A stretch of DNA of 64,000 nucleotides from Pseudomonas sp. 30_B (lineage in GTDB: Bacteria > Pseudomonadota > Gammaproteobacteria > Pseudomonadales > Pseudomonadaceae), in NCBI RefSeq assembly GCF_017491605.1, contig NZ_JAFGYY010000005.1, forward strand, positions 186,001 to 250,000. Direction: 5' to 3'. The first letter of the stretch is position 1. Every line of letters begins with the position of its first letter. Under the pieces are notes generated by a model. It was not told the origin of the DNA and ran no database searches. It saw only the letters and a list, made by a program, of their open reading frames with translations. Made by a program: the position numbers and the translations under genes. This document shows positions 34,706-43,603 of this stretch, in pieces.

Positions 34706-35661
34706 TCCATGAAATGCAGGTAGCCGCCCTGGCGCGGCGTGATATCGGCGCCCCGTCCGTCCAGCACACGGACACCGGAGCCAGACTCCACCCTACCGAC
34801 CACGCGCAGGGCCGGCCAGTTCGCCGAAAGAGCCGGCAGATGCTCGGCAGGCAGGGTAAAGGCAAGCACGTAGTCATCACCGGCGCCCAGCTTGAGCTGC
34901 TGTGCGCGCTCGGCGCCCAGCAAGGCTTCCAGCGCGGGACTCTCGGGCAGTTTGTCGGCTTCGACGATGAGCGCCACGCCCGAAGCGCGGGCGATGTGCC
35001 CGCAGTCGGCGAGCAGCCCGTCGGAAATATCCAGTGCCGCCGTGGCCTTGCCGCGCAGCGCCTGACCAAAGGCCAGCTGCGGCTGCGGCGACCAGTAGCG
35101 CGCCAGCAGCGGCTCGGCGATGGCCGCCTCGGCGGTCAGCTCGCCCAGCACCAGTGGCAGGGCACCGCCCGCCTCGCCCAACGCACCGCCAACGCAAAGC
35201 AGGTCGCCCGGCCGCGCACCGGCGCGGGTGATCGCCTGCCCGGCGGGCACGCCGCCGAACACGGTGATGGTCATGGACAGCGGGCCGCGGGTGGTGTCGC
35301 CGCCGATCAGCGCCATGGCGCATTCCTGAGCCTTCAGGTTCAGGCCGCGGGCGAAACCCTCCAGCCAGGCCGGATCGGCCTCGGGCAGGGTCAGGGCCAG
35401 GGTGAAGCCGATGGGCGATGCCCCCATGGCCGCCAGGTCGCTGGCGGACACCGCCAGGGCGCGCTGGCCAAGGAGGAAGGGATCGCAGACGGCGGGAAAA
35501 TGCACGCCGACGACCAGGGTATCGGTAGAGATCGCCAGCTGTTCGCCGGCTTTTGGCGCCAGCAGCGCGCAGTCATCGCCGATCCCCAAGGCCACTGCCT
35601 CGCCACCGGCCGCACAGGCGGCCGAGGCGAAGTAGCGACGGATCAGCTCGAACTCACCCAT
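34702..35661 (-). CDS. thiL: Thiamine-monophosphate kinase
   Basis: Phosphorylates thiamine monophosphate to the active cofactor. The 319-residue product has the N-terminal GEFELIRRYF and GIGDDCALL, then STDTLVVGVHF and IGGDTTRGPLSMTITVFG, all signature metal/ATP-binding motifs of the PurM-like fold. The start ATG is separated from the upstream nusB stop by an inverted-repeat-bounded 102-bp spacer. Confidence 0.95.
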   Translation of the reverse strand: MGEFELIRRYFASAACAAGGEAVALGIGDDCALLAPKAGEQLAISTDTLVVGVHFPAVCDPFLLGQRALAVSASDLAAMGASPIGFTLALTLPEADPAWLEGFARGLNLKAQECAMALIGGDTTRGPLSMTITVFGGVPAGQAITRAGARPGDLLCVGGALGEAGGALPLVLGELTAEAAIAEPLLARYWSPQPQLAFGQALRGKATAALDISDGLLADCGHIARASGVALIVEADKLPESPALEALLGAERAQQLKLGAGDDYVLAFTLPAEHLPALSANWPALRVVGRVESGSGVRVLDGRGADITPRQGGYLHFME

Positions 35662-35768
35662 GCTCAGAACCTGTTCAGGATCTGAAGCGGGAGGCCGTCA
35701 GCGGAACGTAGAGCAGCGCATGGATTCCGATCACGGTCTCGCAGTAGGAGCATGGACAGGTTCTCAGC
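35662..35768. repeat. Short element bounded by 13-bp inverted repeats between nusB and thiL
   Basis: GCTCAGAACCTGT at the left and ACAGGTTCTCAGC at the right (12 of 13 matched) enclose about 80 bases and fill the whole spacer; the right arm contains the nusB stop codon. It resembles a small non-autonomous insertion, though no target duplication is obvious. Confidence 0.4.
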
Positions 35769-36240
35769 GCTTGGCGCCACGCAGCTCCGCTGCGCGCAGG
35801 CGCGGAGCGAGCTTGTCCAGCACACCGTTGACGAACTTGTGTCCGTCGGTGGCGCCGAAGGTCTTGGCCAGCTCGATGCCTTCGTTGATCACTACCTTGT
35901 ACGGCACGTCCAGGCGGTTGCGCAGCTCGTAGGTGGCCAGGCGCAGGATGGCCAGTTCCACCGGGTCGATCTCTTCCAGCGCACGGTCCAGGCAAGGGGT
36001 GAATTCCTTGTCCAGATCGCTCTTCAGGCGCGGCACGCCGTGCAGGATCTCGTGGAAATAGGCGCCGTCGACATCGCTGAAGTCGTTATCGACGCGGAAA
36101 GCCGCTTCGATCTCGTTGAGCGGCTGGCCCGCCATCTGCCAGGAATACAGGGCCTGCACCGCGAGGCTGCGGGCCTTGCGACGCATGGCGATCTTGTTCG
36201 GCTTGGCGGGCTTTGCCGGAGTGCCGCTGTCCTGGCTCAC
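35764..36240 (-). CDS. nusB: Transcription antitermination protein NusB
   Basis: Binds boxA RNA with S10 for rRNA antitermination. The 158-residue helical protein contains [23 protein letters not shown], the FHEILHGV segment and [37 protein letters not shown], all diagnostic. The start is GTG at 36240, overlapping the ribH stop by three bases. The C-terminal [11 protein letters not shown] runs into the inverted repeat at the stop codon. Confidence 0.96.
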   Translation of the reverse strand: MSQDSGTPAKPAKPNKIAMRRKARSLAVQALYSWQMAGQPLNEIEAAFRVDNDFSDVDGAYFHEILHGVPRLKSDLDKEFTPCLDRALEEIDPVELAILRLATYELRNRLDVPYKVVINEGIELAKTFGATDGHKFVNGVLDKLAPRLRAAELRGAKR

Positions 36241-36713
36241 TTGGCCTCCAGCTGCGACAGCAGGCTCACCATTTCCAGGGCGGACAGGGCAGCTTCGGCG
36301 CCTTTGTTGCCGGCCTTGGTGCCGGAGCGCTCGATGGCTTGTTCAATGGAGTCGACGGTCAGCACGCCGAAGGCGACCGGCACGCCGAACTGCAGGGAAA
36401 CCTGCGCCAGGCCCTTGGTGCACTCACCGGCTACGTATTCGAAGTGCGGGGTGCCGCCACGGATCACCGCGCCGAGGGCGATGATGGCGTCGAACTCGCC
36501 GCGCTGGGCGACTTTCTGGGCTACCAGCGGGATTTCAAAGGCACCCGGGGCGCGGATCACGGTGATTTCGCTCTGGGCGACGCCGTGGCGAACCAGCGCG
36601 TCGATGGCGCCTTCCACCAGGCTTTCCACCACGAAGCTGTTGAAGCGGCCAACCACCAGGGCAAAGCGGCCTTTGGGGGCGATGAAGGTACCTTCGATGG
36701 TCTTCAGGGTCAT
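36237..36713 (-). CDS. ribH: 6,7-dimethyl-8-ribityllumazine synthase
   Basis: Condenses dihydroxybutanone phosphate with the ribitylamino pyrimidinedione to make lumazine, the penultimate riboflavin step. The 158-residue product has [58 protein letters not shown] and [15 protein letters not shown]. It is separated from the upstream ribBX by 230 bases that contain a structured repeat, and overlaps nusB. Confidence 0.96.
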   Translation of the reverse strand: MTLKTIEGTFIAPKGRFALVVGRFNSFVVESLVEGAIDALVRHGVAQSEITVIRAPGAFEIPLVAQKVAQRGEFDAIIALGAVIRGGTPHFEYVAGECTKGLAQVSLQFGVPVAFGVLTVDSIEQAIERSGTKAGNKGAEAALSALEMVSLLSQLEAK

Positions 36714-36844
36714 GGGCAGGTCTCGTCTGTTAAAGAGCCGGAGCGTTCAGCAACGCTCCGCAAATAGGGTAGAAGAACGGCGCCGCGGTGCCAGGGCACG
36801 GCGGCGGGGTTCATTCGGATAGTCCTGAGCACATCGCGAGGGCA

Positions 36845-36946
36845 GGCCTGGCATGTACGGAATCGCCGGAAACACGCAGTTTACTGGAGTAAACGAGCAT
36901 TTCGAGGCGATTCCCAACGCGGCCCGACCAAGCGCAGCCGCGATCA
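36845..36946 (+). repeat. Structured intergenic repeat, copy A
   Basis: Core ACGCAGTTTACTGGAGTAAA plus CGAGCA, flanked by arms GGAATCGCCGGAAA (36859-36872) and TTTCGAGGCGATTCC (36900-36914), then CAACGCGGCCCGACCAAGCG. It lies between ribBX and ribH and touches the ribBX stop codon. Same family as copies at 46190, 57861 and 58761. Confidence 0.75.
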
Positions 36947-38050
36947 GTGCTGCCCGTCAGCGGGCAGGTATTCTACAACTTCCAGGTCGAAACCGGATAT
37001 CGCGTTGAAGCGCATCGGCGCCGACATCAGGCGCATCTTGCGCACGCCCAGGTCGCGCAGGATCTGCGAACCGGCACCCACGGTGCTGTAGGTGGTGGTC
37101 GGCTTCTGCACCGGCGCGTGGGCGTTGGTGATCTCGCGAACGTGCGCCAGCAGGTCTTCGCCGCCGACCTGATGGCCGAGCAGCAGGACCACGCCGGTGC
37201 CGGCCTCGGCCACCTTGGCCATGGCCGCGCGCAGGCTCCAGCGGCCCGCCTGGTTGACCATCAGCAGGTCGCGCAGCGGATCGGGGTTGTGCACGCGCAC
37301 CAGGGTCGGCTCTTCCGGGCAGACGTTGCCCAGGGTCAGCGCCAGGTGCACGTCGCCTTCCACGGAGTCGCGGTAGGTGATCAGGTTGAACTGGCCCAGT
37401 TCGGTGTCCAGCTTCTGCTCGGAGAGGCGCTCGACAGTGCGCTCGTGGATCAGGCGGTAGTGGATCAGGTCGGCGATGGTGCCGATCTTGATGCCGTGCT
37501 GCTGGGCGAACTCTTCCAGTTCCGGGCGACGGGCCATGGTGCCGTCGTCGTTCATGATCTCGCAGATCACACCGGACGGCTCGAAGCCCGCCATGCGCGA
37601 CAGGTCGCAGGCCGCTTCGGTGTGGCCGGCGCGAGCCAGCACACCGCCCGGCTGAGCCATCAGCGGGAAGATGTGACCGGGGCTGACGATGTCGGCGGCG
37701 ACGGCGTTCTTGGCGGCAGCAGCCTGCACAGTGCGGGCACGGTCAGCGGCGGAGATGCCGGTGGTGACGCCTTCGGCGGCCTCGATGGAGACGGTGAACT
37801 TGGTGCCGAAGCCGGAACCGTTGCGCTGCACCATCAGCGGCAGGCCGAGGCGTTCGCAGCGTTCGCGGGTCATCGGCATGCAGATCAGGCCACGGGCGAA
37901 GCGCGCCATGAAGTTGATGTCTTCGGTGCGGACGCACTCGGAGGCGATGATCAGGTCGCCTTCGTTCTCGCGGTCCTCGTCATCCATGAGGATGACCATC
38001 TTGCCCTGACGCATGTCGTCGAGCAGTTCTTCAATGCTGTTGAGTGCCAT
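36944..38050 (-). CDS. ribB: 3,4-dihydroxy-2-butanone-4-phosphate synthase with degenerate GTP cyclohydrolase II domain (RibBX type)
   Basis: Makes the four-carbon unit of riboflavin from ribulose 5-phosphate. Residues 1-205 are a full RibB domain ([29 protein letters not shown]). Residues 210-368 keep the fold of GTP cyclohydrolase II but have [20 protein letters not shown] where RibA has the C-x10-C-x-C zinc site, so that activity is predicted lost. This is the proteobacterial RibBX architecture. It follows ribC by 16 bases and is under the FMN riboswitch. Confidence 0.94.
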   Translation of the reverse strand: MALNSIEELLDDMRQGKMVILMDDEDRENEGDLIIASECVRTEDINFMARFARGLICMPMTRERCERLGLPLMVQRNGSGFGTKFTVSIEAAEGVTTGISAADRARTVQAAAAKNAVAADIVSPGHIFPLMAQPGGVLARAGHTEAACDLSRMAGFEPSGVICEIMNDDGTMARRPELEEFAQQHGIKIGTIADLIHYRLIHERTVERLSEQKLDTELGQFNLITYRDSVEGDVHLALTLGNVCPEEPTLVRVHNPDPLRDLLMVNQAGRWSLRAAMAKVAEAGTGVVLLLGHQVGGEDLLAHVREITNAHAPVQKPTTTYSTVGAGSQILRDLGVRKMRLMSAPMRFNAISGFDLEVVEYLPADGQH

Positions 38051-38066
38051 ACGGGGACAAGCCTTA

Positions 38067-38735
38067 TCAGTGTTTCAGAAAGCCGTTTTCGGCCAGGAAT
38101 GCTTCGGTGATGCCGCCAGCGCCGGCCGCAGGTTCCGCCGCCTTGTCGCCCAGCAGCAGACGCTCCAGGTAGCGCGCCAGCAGGTCCACTTCGAGGTTGA
38201 CCAGACGGCCGCCACGGTAGTCGGCCATGATGGTTTCCTGCACGGTGTGCGGAACGATGGTCAGCTCGAACTCGGCGCCATTGACTGCGTTGACCGTCAG
38301 GCTGGTGCCATCCACGGTGATCGAGCCCTTGAGCGCGATGTACTTGGCCAGCTCGCGCGGCGCGCGCACGGTGAACTGGATGGCACGGGCGTTTTCCTCG
38401 CGCTTGACGATCTCGCCGACGCCGTCGACGTGACCGCTGACCAGGTGGCCGCCCAGGCGGGTGGTCGGGGTCAGGGCTTTCTCCAGGTTCACCCGGCTGC
38501 CGATCTTGAGCTGAGCGAAGGCGGTGCGCGCCAGGGTTTCGCGGCTGACGTCGGCCCAGAAGCCGTCGCCGGGCAGTTCGACGGCGGTCAGGCAGATGCC
38601 GTTGACCGCGATGCTGTCGCCGAGCTTGACGTCGGCGAGGTCGAGCTTACCGGTCTTCACGTACAGACGGACGTCACCGCCCTTGGGAGTGATGGCGGCG
38701 ATGCTGCCGATGGATTCGATTATGCCGGTGAACAT
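38067..38735 (-). CDS. ribC: Riboflavin synthase (alpha subunit)
   Basis: Dismutates two lumazines to riboflavin (ribE in E. coli naming). The 222-residue product shows MFTGIIESIG, two lumazine-binding repeats (GDSIAVNGICLTAV and KGSITVDGTSLTVNAV), with SRVNLEKALTPTTRLGGHLVSGHVDGVG between. The ATG at 38735 follows GGGAGG and opens the conserved MFTGII; upstream codons are not conserved. It lies 160 bases after an FMN riboswitch and overlaps a short upstream reading frame. Confidence 0.95.
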   Translation of the reverse strand: MFTGIIESIGSIAAITPKGGDVRLYVKTGKLDLADVKLGDSIAVNGICLTAVELPGDGFWADVSRETLARTAFAQLKIGSRVNLEKALTPTTRLGGHLVSGHVDGVGEIVKREENARAIQFTVRAPRELAKYIALKGSITVDGTSLTVNAVNGAEFELTIVPHTVQETIMADYRGGRLVNLEVDLLARYLERLLLGDKAAEPAAGAGGITEAFLAENGFLKH

Positions 38736-38803
38736 GGGGCCTCCCACACGGCGAAGGCGGCTGGCCGGCAGGCCCGCGATGCCAACTGGGAACGATGTTG
38801 CAT
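38720..38803 (-). CDS. Possible 27-residue leader peptide overlapping ribC
   Basis: An ATG at 38803, nine bases after AGGAG, opens MQHRSQLASRACRPAAFAVW and seven more residues, ending TAA at 38720, 16 bases past the ribC ATG in another frame. The AGGAG directly follows and partly joins a hairpin CCTGTTTT / AAAACAGG (38815-38836). It could couple ribC translation to the riboswitch. It may also be chance; no homologue is known to me. Confidence 0.35.
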   Translation of the reverse strand: MQHRSQLASRACRPAAFAVWEAPCSPA

Positions 38804-38894
38804 GGTGGCGAACTCCTGTTTTGGTTAGAAAACAGGGCGTATCGGATCGAAGGGATTTCGCGGACGTGCGCAGGCACGCCCCGGTGGCTCATCC

Positions 38895-39052
38895 CGTTCT
38901 CTCTTCATCCGGACTGTTACCGTCGGCCCCGGAATCACACCGGGTCTGCTGACCTTACCCTTGCGGCGAACCGGTCCGGGCAAGCGCTCGCGGGCTAGGC
39001 GTATTGCACGCCATTACCGCCGGTGGGGACTTGCACCCCGCCCTGAGAACGT
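38895..39052 (-). ncRNA. FMN riboswitch (RFN element)
   Basis: On the minus strand the segment carries the conserved RFN blocks: GGGCGGGGTGCAAGTCC, CCACCGGCGGTAAT, AGCCCGCGAGCG, then GTGTGATTCCGGGGCCGACGG and TAACAGTCCGGATGAAGAGA. It precedes ribC-ribBX, so FMN should repress them. ribD lies upstream of the element and escapes this control. A hairpin 60-80 bases downstream (38815-38836), next to a ribosome site, is the likely expression platform. Confidence 0.95.
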
Positions 39053-39165
39053 CAATCGCGGTCGTCTACAACCTCGACCGCGTGTGGCGTTTTACCACAG
39101 GCCGACACAAGTCGGAAGGTTCTGTTTATTCCGCCACCGCATTCGCCAGGCGACGAGCGCAGCCA

Positions 39166-40266
39166 TCAGCGGGGGCGCGCGGTGACCAGCCAGTCGTCGC
39201 CCACCGCGCGGATATCGCTGATCTTCAGCTCGCGGGACTGGGCCATGCGCTCCAGCGGCAGCTCCAGCAGCGGGCGCGCGGAGGAGCCGAGCAACTTGGG
39301 CGCCATGAAGATGCAGTACTCGTCGACCAGCTCCTGGCGGGCGAAGGCGCCGGCCAGGCGCGGCCCGGCCTCCACCAGCACCTCGTTGACGCCACGGCGG
39401 CCCAGTTCGGCCATCAGCGCGGATAGATCGACCTGGCCATCACTCCCGGCCAGTACCAGCAGTTCGTGACCCGCCTCGGCATAGCCCGGGGCTTGCCGCG
39501 TGCTGACTACCAGCGCCGGGCCTGCCTGGAAGAACGTGGCGCTCAGCGGCACACGCAGACGGCCATCGATCAGCACGCGCAGCGGCGGGCGGCGCCTTGC
39601 CAGATCGGTCTGCTCGGCATCGAGCCCGAGTTCAGCGGGGCGGACGGTCAGCCGGGCATCGTCCATCAGCACGGTATCGGCGCCGGAGAGCACGACGCTC
39701 GACTGCGCGCGCAGCCGCTGCACGGCCTGGCGCGCGGCCGGGCCGGTGATCCACTGGCTTTCGCCACTGGCCATCGCGGTGCGGCCGTCCAGGCTCATCG
39801 CCAACTTCACGCGGACGAACGGCAGGCCGGTCTCCATGCGTTTGAGAAAGCCCTGGTTCAGCGCGCGCGCTTCGCTCTCCAGCACGCCGGAACGCACCTC
39901 GATACCCGCCTCGGCAATACGCTTCATGCCGCTGCCGGCCACCTGCGGATTGGGGTCCTGCATGGCGGCCACGACCCGAGCCACGCCGGCCGTCACCAGC
40001 GCATCGGCGCAGGGCGGCGTGCGGCCGAAGTGGCTGCAGGGCTCCAGGGTGACATAGGCGGTGGCGCCACGGGCCTTGTCGCCGGCTTGGCGCAGGGCGT
40101 GGACCTCGGCATGCGGCTCACCGGCGCGCACGTGCCAGCCTTCGCCGACCACTTCGCCTTCACGCACGATGACGCAGCCCACACGAGGATTGGGATGGGT
40201 GGAGTACCAGCCCTTGCGCGCCAGCTCGATGGCGCGGGCCATCCAGAACTCATCCAGCGCACTCAT
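39166..40266 (-). CDS. ribD: Bifunctional diaminohydroxyphosphoribosylaminopyrimidine deaminase / 5-amino-6-ribosylamino-uracil reductase
   Basis: Performs the deamination and reduction steps after RibA. The 366-residue product has the N-terminal zinc deaminase ([32 protein letters not shown]) and the C-terminal NADPH reductase ([40 protein letters not shown]). The ATG overlaps the nrdR stop as ATGA. It is placed upstream of the FMN riboswitch rather than behind it. Confidence 0.96.
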   Translation of the reverse strand: MSALDEFWMARAIELARKGWYSTHPNPRVGCVIVREGEVVGEGWHVRAGEPHAEVHALRQAGDKARGATAYVTLEPCSHFGRTPPCADALVTAGVARVVAAMQDPNPQVAGSGMKRIAEAGIEVRSGVLESEARALNQGFLKRMETGLPFVRVKLAMSLDGRTAMASGESQWITGPAARQAVQRLRAQSSVVLSGADTVLMDDARLTVRPAELGLDAEQTDLARRRPPLRVLIDGRLRVPLSATFFQAGPALVVSTRQAPGYAEAGHELLVLAGSDGQVDLSALMAELGRRGVNEVLVEAGPRLAGAFARQELVDEYCIFMAPKLLGSSARPLLELPLERMAQSRELKISDIRAVGDDWLVTARPR

Positions 40267-40727
40267 TCCTTGGACGGCTCGCGGGCCAGGCGCTCGATTT
40301 CCTCGCGGAACTCGTTGAGGTCCTGGAAGCGGCGGTACACCGAGGCGAAGCGGATGTAGGCGACTTCATCGAGTTTCTGCAACTCGGCCATCACCAGTTC
40401 CCCCAGCACCCGCGACTTCACCTCGCGCTCACCGGTGGCGCGCAGCTTGTGCTTGATGTGCGCCAGCGCCTCCTCCAGCCGTTCGATGCTCACCGGGCGC
40501 TTCTCCAGCGCGCGCTGCATGCCGGCACGCAGCTTGTCCTCGTCGAACGGCTGACGGCTGCCGTCCTGCTTGATCAGGCGCGGCATGACCAGCTCGGCGG
40601 TCTCGAAGGTGGTGAAGCGCTCGCCGCAGTTCAGGCATTCGCGGCGACGGCGGACCTGATCGCCTTCGGCGACCAGCCGCGAATCGATGACTTTGGTGTC
40701 GTGGGCGCCGCAGAAGGGACAATGCAT
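40263..40727 (-). CDS. nrdR: Transcriptional repressor NrdR
   Basis: ATP/dATP-sensing repressor of ribonucleotide reductase genes. The 154-residue product has the N-terminal zinc ribbon (C3, C6, C31, C34), [17 protein letters not shown] and an ATP-cone domain (VIKQDG-like [19 protein letters not shown]). The ATG at 40727 is the conserved MHCPFCG. It heads the nrdR-ribD unit. Confidence 0.96.
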   Translation of the reverse strand: MHCPFCGAHDTKVIDSRLVAEGDQVRRRRECLNCGERFTTFETAELVMPRLIKQDGSRQPFDEDKLRAGMQRALEKRPVSIERLEEALAHIKHKLRATGEREVKSRVLGELVMAELQKLDEVAYIRFASVYRRFQDLNEFREEIERLAREPSKE

Positions 40728-40866
40728 GGCGGGTCTTGTACGAATGAGGGAAAGGCTCATGGTAGCGCATCGCTCCGCCGATGAAACCCTGGCTCCCCCG
40801 AGACAAGCCGAACGCTTTAGGCTATACAGGCGCCCGCCTGGAAATGTGCCGCGATGGAGTCCGCCC

Positions 40867-41322
40867 ATGTCCGCCCGTCTGCTCTGCCTGTCCCTGATCG
40901 CCCTGCTCGCTGCCTGCTCCAGCGACAAGCCGGCACCTGCCCCGCAGGCTCCGCAATCCGCGCCCGCCCGCGCTGCATCGGCCGAATCCCCCATACCGGC
41001 CAACATGCGCGCGCTGAGCGGCCAGCTCAGCAGCCGCCAGGGTTACCTGCCCGCCGGCGGTGAAGTGGAACTGGCGCTGCTGGTGATCGATGAACGTGAC
41101 CGCCCGCAGCAGCTGCTCTCCAGCGAGAAGCTGATCGCCACCGGCCAGGCGCTGCCCTTCCGCCTGGTGTTCAATCCGCAATCCTTCCCGAGCGGCGCTC
41201 GCGTCGAACTGCACGCCCGCGTCTCGCAGTCCGGCCAGCTCGCCTGGCGCCTGACGCCGGTGCGCATCTTCCAGCCGGAATCCCAGGCCCTCGGCGAGCT
41301 GCGCCTGGAGCGCGTACCGTGA
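40867..41322 (+). CDS. YbaY/YscW-family outer-membrane lipoprotein
   Basis: A 151-residue lipoprotein with lipobox LLAAC (Cys17), a Pro/Ala-rich linker ([20 protein letters not shown]) and a beta-sandwich domain ([52 protein letters not shown]) typical of YbaY/YscW type III secretion lipoprotein chaperone-like proteins. The function here is unknown. The ATG at 40867 keeps the signal peptide. Its stop overlaps the next gene's GTG start, so the genes are coupled. Confidence 0.85.
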   Translation: MSARLLCLSLIALLAACSSDKPAPAPQAPQSAPARAASAESPIPANMRALSGQLSSRQGYLPAGGEVELALLVIDERDRPQQLLSSEKLIATGQALPFRLVFNPQSFPSGARVELHARVSQSGQLAWRLTPVRIFQPESQALGELRLERVP

Positions 41323-41975
41323 CGGCACCGCTGCCGCTGCAGCAAGCGCTGAGCGAACTGCTGGGCGACGCCCGCCTGGTGGCCGAGCGCCTGCCCGGCA
41401 CCGACATCGAGCTGTGGCTGATCGACGCGCAGAACATGGATCGCGCTTTCAGCCCGGACGAGACCCGGCGCATCCTCGAAGACCCGCCCTACTGGTGCTT
41501 CTGCTGGGCCAGCGGACTGGTGCTGGCGCATTGGCTGGCCGAAAAGCCGGAATGGGTGCGCGGCAAGCGCGTGCTGGATTTCGGCGCGGGCTCCGGCATC
41601 GCCGCCATCGCCGCCGCGAAAGCCGGTGCCGCCGAAGTGGTGGCCTGCGACCTCGACCCGCTGGCACTGCTGGCGTGCCGCGCCAACGCCGAGCTGAACG
41701 GGGTCGAGCTGAGCTACTCGGACGATTTCTTCAAGGAGGCGGACCGCTTCGACCTGATCATCGTCGCCGACGTGCTCTACGACCGCGCGAACCTGCCGCT
41801 GCTGGACGAGTTCCTCAGCCGTGGCCGCGAAGCCCTGGTGGCCGACTCGCGGGTGCGCGACTTCAGTCATCCGCTGTACCAGCGCCTGGGGATTCTCGAA
41901 GGCTGCACCTGGCCGGATCTGGCCGAGCCGGCCGAATTCCGCCATGTCAGCCTTTACCACGCGCGGCGCGGCTGA
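41319..41975 (+). CDS. Class I SAM-dependent methyltransferase (ETFB lysine methyltransferase-like)
   Basis: A 218-residue methyltransferase. [18 protein letters not shown] precedes the SAM loop [19 protein letters not shown], followed by [22 protein letters not shown] and IIVADVLYD, the layout of METTL20/ETFBKMT and PrmA-like protein methyltransferases. The target protein is not predictable. The GTG start at 41319 overlaps the lipoprotein stop. Confidence 0.85.
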   Translation: MTAPLPLQQALSELLGDARLVAERLPGTDIELWLIDAQNMDRAFSPDETRRILEDPPYWCFCWASGLVLAHWLAEKPEWVRGKRVLDFGAGSGIAAIAAAKAGAAEVVACDLDPLALLACRANAELNGVELSYSDDFFKEADRFDLIIVADVLYDRANLPLLDEFLSRGREALVADSRVRDFSHPLYQRLGILEGCTWPDLAEPAEFRHVSLYHARRG

Positions 41976-41996
41976 CACACGGCACCGGCGCCCCCC

Positions 41997-42045
41997 TGTA
42001 GGAGCGGGCCATGCCCGCGATCGCGCCCATGGGGCGCACCTACAA
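41997..42045. repeat. Single REP-like hairpin (variant GTAGGAGCGGGCCATGCCCGC)
   Basis: GTAGGAGCGGGCCATGCCCG is followed by GCGCCCATGGGGCGCACCTAC. This third REP variant forms a compact hairpin between convergent-free, same-direction genes. Confidence 0.85.
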
Positions 42046-42145
42046 AGGGGAATGCAGCCCCCAGCCGTGTGGGTTGTTTCCGTCAGGCACCGCCCCCACT
42101 TATAGTGGCAATCACCCTCATCGCCCCACTCGCCCGAGATTCCCC

Positions 42146-43015
42146 ATGAGCGATACGCCCTACATCTTCGACGCCAGCATCGCCAACTTCGATCAGGTCG
42201 TCATCGAGAACTCCTTCCACAAGCCGGTCCTGGTGGACTTCTGGGCCGACTGGTGCGCCCCGTGCAAGGCATTGATGCCGCTGCTGGCGCAGATCACCGA
42301 GTCCTACCAGGGCGAGTTGCTGCTGGCCAAGGTCAACTGCGACATCGAGCAGGACATCGTGATGCGCTTCGGCATCCGCAGCCTGCCCACCGTGGTGCTG
42401 TTCAAGGATGGCCAGCCGGTGGACGGCTTCGCTGGCGCGCAGCCCGAATCGGCGATCCGCCAGATGCTCGAACAGCACGTACAACCCCCGGCTCCGGCCG
42501 CCGCCGACCCGATGGAATCCGCGCAAGCCGCCTTCAACGAAGGTCGCTTCGCCGAGGCCGAGGCCCAGCTCAAGGCCCTGCTGGGCGAAGACAACACCCA
42601 CGCCGCCGCGCTGATCCTCTACGCCCGCTGCCTCGCCGAGCGCGGCGAACTGGGTGAAGCCGAGACCGTGCTCGGCGCGGTGAAGAGCGACGAGCACAAG
42701 CAGGCGCTGGCCGCCGCCAAGGCGCAGCTGACCTTCCTGCGCCAGGCCGCCGACCTGCCGGACGCCGCCGCGCTGAAGACCCGCCTGGCCGCCGACGCCA
42801 ACGACGACGAAGCCACCTACCAGCTGGCTGTCCAGCAACTGGCCCGCCAGCAGTACGAGGCAGCGATGGACGGCCTGCTCAAGCTGTTCGTGCGCAACCG
42901 CGGCTACGGCGAAGACCTGCCGCGCAAGACGCTGGTCCAGGTGTTCGACCTGCTGGGTAATGATCACCCGTTGGTGATTGCCTACCGTCGCAAGCTGGCG
43001 AACGTGTTGTATTGA
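42146..43015 (+). CDS. CnoX/YbbN-type thioredoxin with TPR tail
   Basis: A 289-residue chaperedoxin-like protein. The thioredoxin domain (residues 1-110) has an intact WCAPC (Cys37, Cys40), unlike the SxxC of E. coli CnoX. About 130-289 is TPR-like (AQAAFNEGRFAEAEAQLKALL, LGAVKSDEHKQALAAAKAQL). CnoX protects unfolded proteins under bleach stress and hands them to GroEL. The intact CXXC suggests redox activity. The ATG at 42146 is chosen for the conserved MSDTPYIFDA start; upstream frame is not conserved. Confidence 0.9.
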   Translation: MSDTPYIFDASIANFDQVVIENSFHKPVLVDFWADWCAPCKALMPLLAQITESYQGELLLAKVNCDIEQDIVMRFGIRSLPTVVLFKDGQPVDGFAGAQPESAIRQMLEQHVQPPAPAAADPMESAQAAFNEGRFAEAEAQLKALLGEDNTHAAALILYARCLAERGELGEAETVLGAVKSDEHKQALAAAKAQLTFLRQAADLPDAAALKTRLAADANDDEATYQLAVQQLARQQYEAAMDGLLKLFVRNRGYGEDLPRKTLVQVFDLLGNDHPLVIAYRRKLANVLY

Positions 43016-43053
43016 TCGAGCCGCCGCCGCGTTCGCGGCGGGAAATCGACCTT

Positions 43054-43120
43054 GTAGGAGCGAGCTTGCTCGCGAACCAAATCCCGCAGCGGGGCTGTTC
43101 GCGAGCAAGCTCGCTCCTAC
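43054..43120. repeat. REP pair (type GTAGGAGCGAGC)
   Basis: GTAGGAGCGAGCTTGCTCGC and its exact complement face each other with about 20 bases between, separating two convergent genes. Confidence 0.94.
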
Positions 43121-43129
43121 GAAAAGCTT

Positions 43130-43474
43130 CTACTCCTCCACCCAGTTGAATACCTGCACGCCCTCGCGTACCTCGATCTTCACCTTCGGGCTATGGCGCA
43201 GGCGCACCAGCAATCCCTTCGCCGCCCCTGCACTGCCGGCCAACGCCTCCAGTTCACCCAGCAATTGCGGACCTTCCGTGCTGCCACTACGGCGCAGCAG
43301 GTCCTGCGCAGCTAGCCAGAGTTGATCGGCCGGACCGCTCGCTGCCGGCACTGGCGCAACAGGCGCCACGGCAGCAGCCGGCAGGTTCTGCGCCAGCCGC
43401 GCCCAGTCGGCGTCATCCATTTCCACGGTCAGGTCCACCGGCCAGTCGCCGATGGTGCCCTTGATTCTCAGCAT
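43130..43474 (-). CDS. Conserved small protein of unknown function
   Basis: A 114-residue acidic, soluble protein: N-terminal beta-rich MLRIKGTIGDWPVDLTVEMDD, an Ala/Pro-rich linker (PAAAVAPVAPVPAASGP) and a helical C-terminal region ending KIEVREGVQVFNWVEE. No signal peptide or membrane segment. I do not recognise the family. It is divergent from the Zur-box operon, with the Zur box 88 bases from its start, so zinc could affect it as well. Confidence 0.75.
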   Translation of the reverse strand: MLRIKGTIGDWPVDLTVEMDDADWARLAQNLPAAAVAPVAPVPAASGPADQLWLAAQDLLRRSGSTEGPQLLGELEALAGSAGAAKGLLVRLRHSPKVKIEVREGVQVFNWVEE

Positions 43475-43561
43475 CGCCCTTCTCCTCGCGGCCTTTCGCG
43501 CATGCTCCCACGGCGCGGCTATCGCGCCAAACGAACGCTAAGCTGGCGTTAATAATTCATC

Positions 43562-43576
43562 TGTTATAACGTAACA
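43562..43576. promoter_or_regulatory. Zur box upstream of the DUF2796 operon
   Basis: TGTTATAACGTAACA matches the Zur consensus TGTTATANTATAACA with two changes and keeps dyad symmetry at its ends. It is 27 bases before the DUF2796 start, where bound Zur would block transcription under zinc sufficiency. Confidence 0.85.
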
Positions 43577-43603
43577 AAATCATTCATCAGACCGGAGTTT
43601 CCC

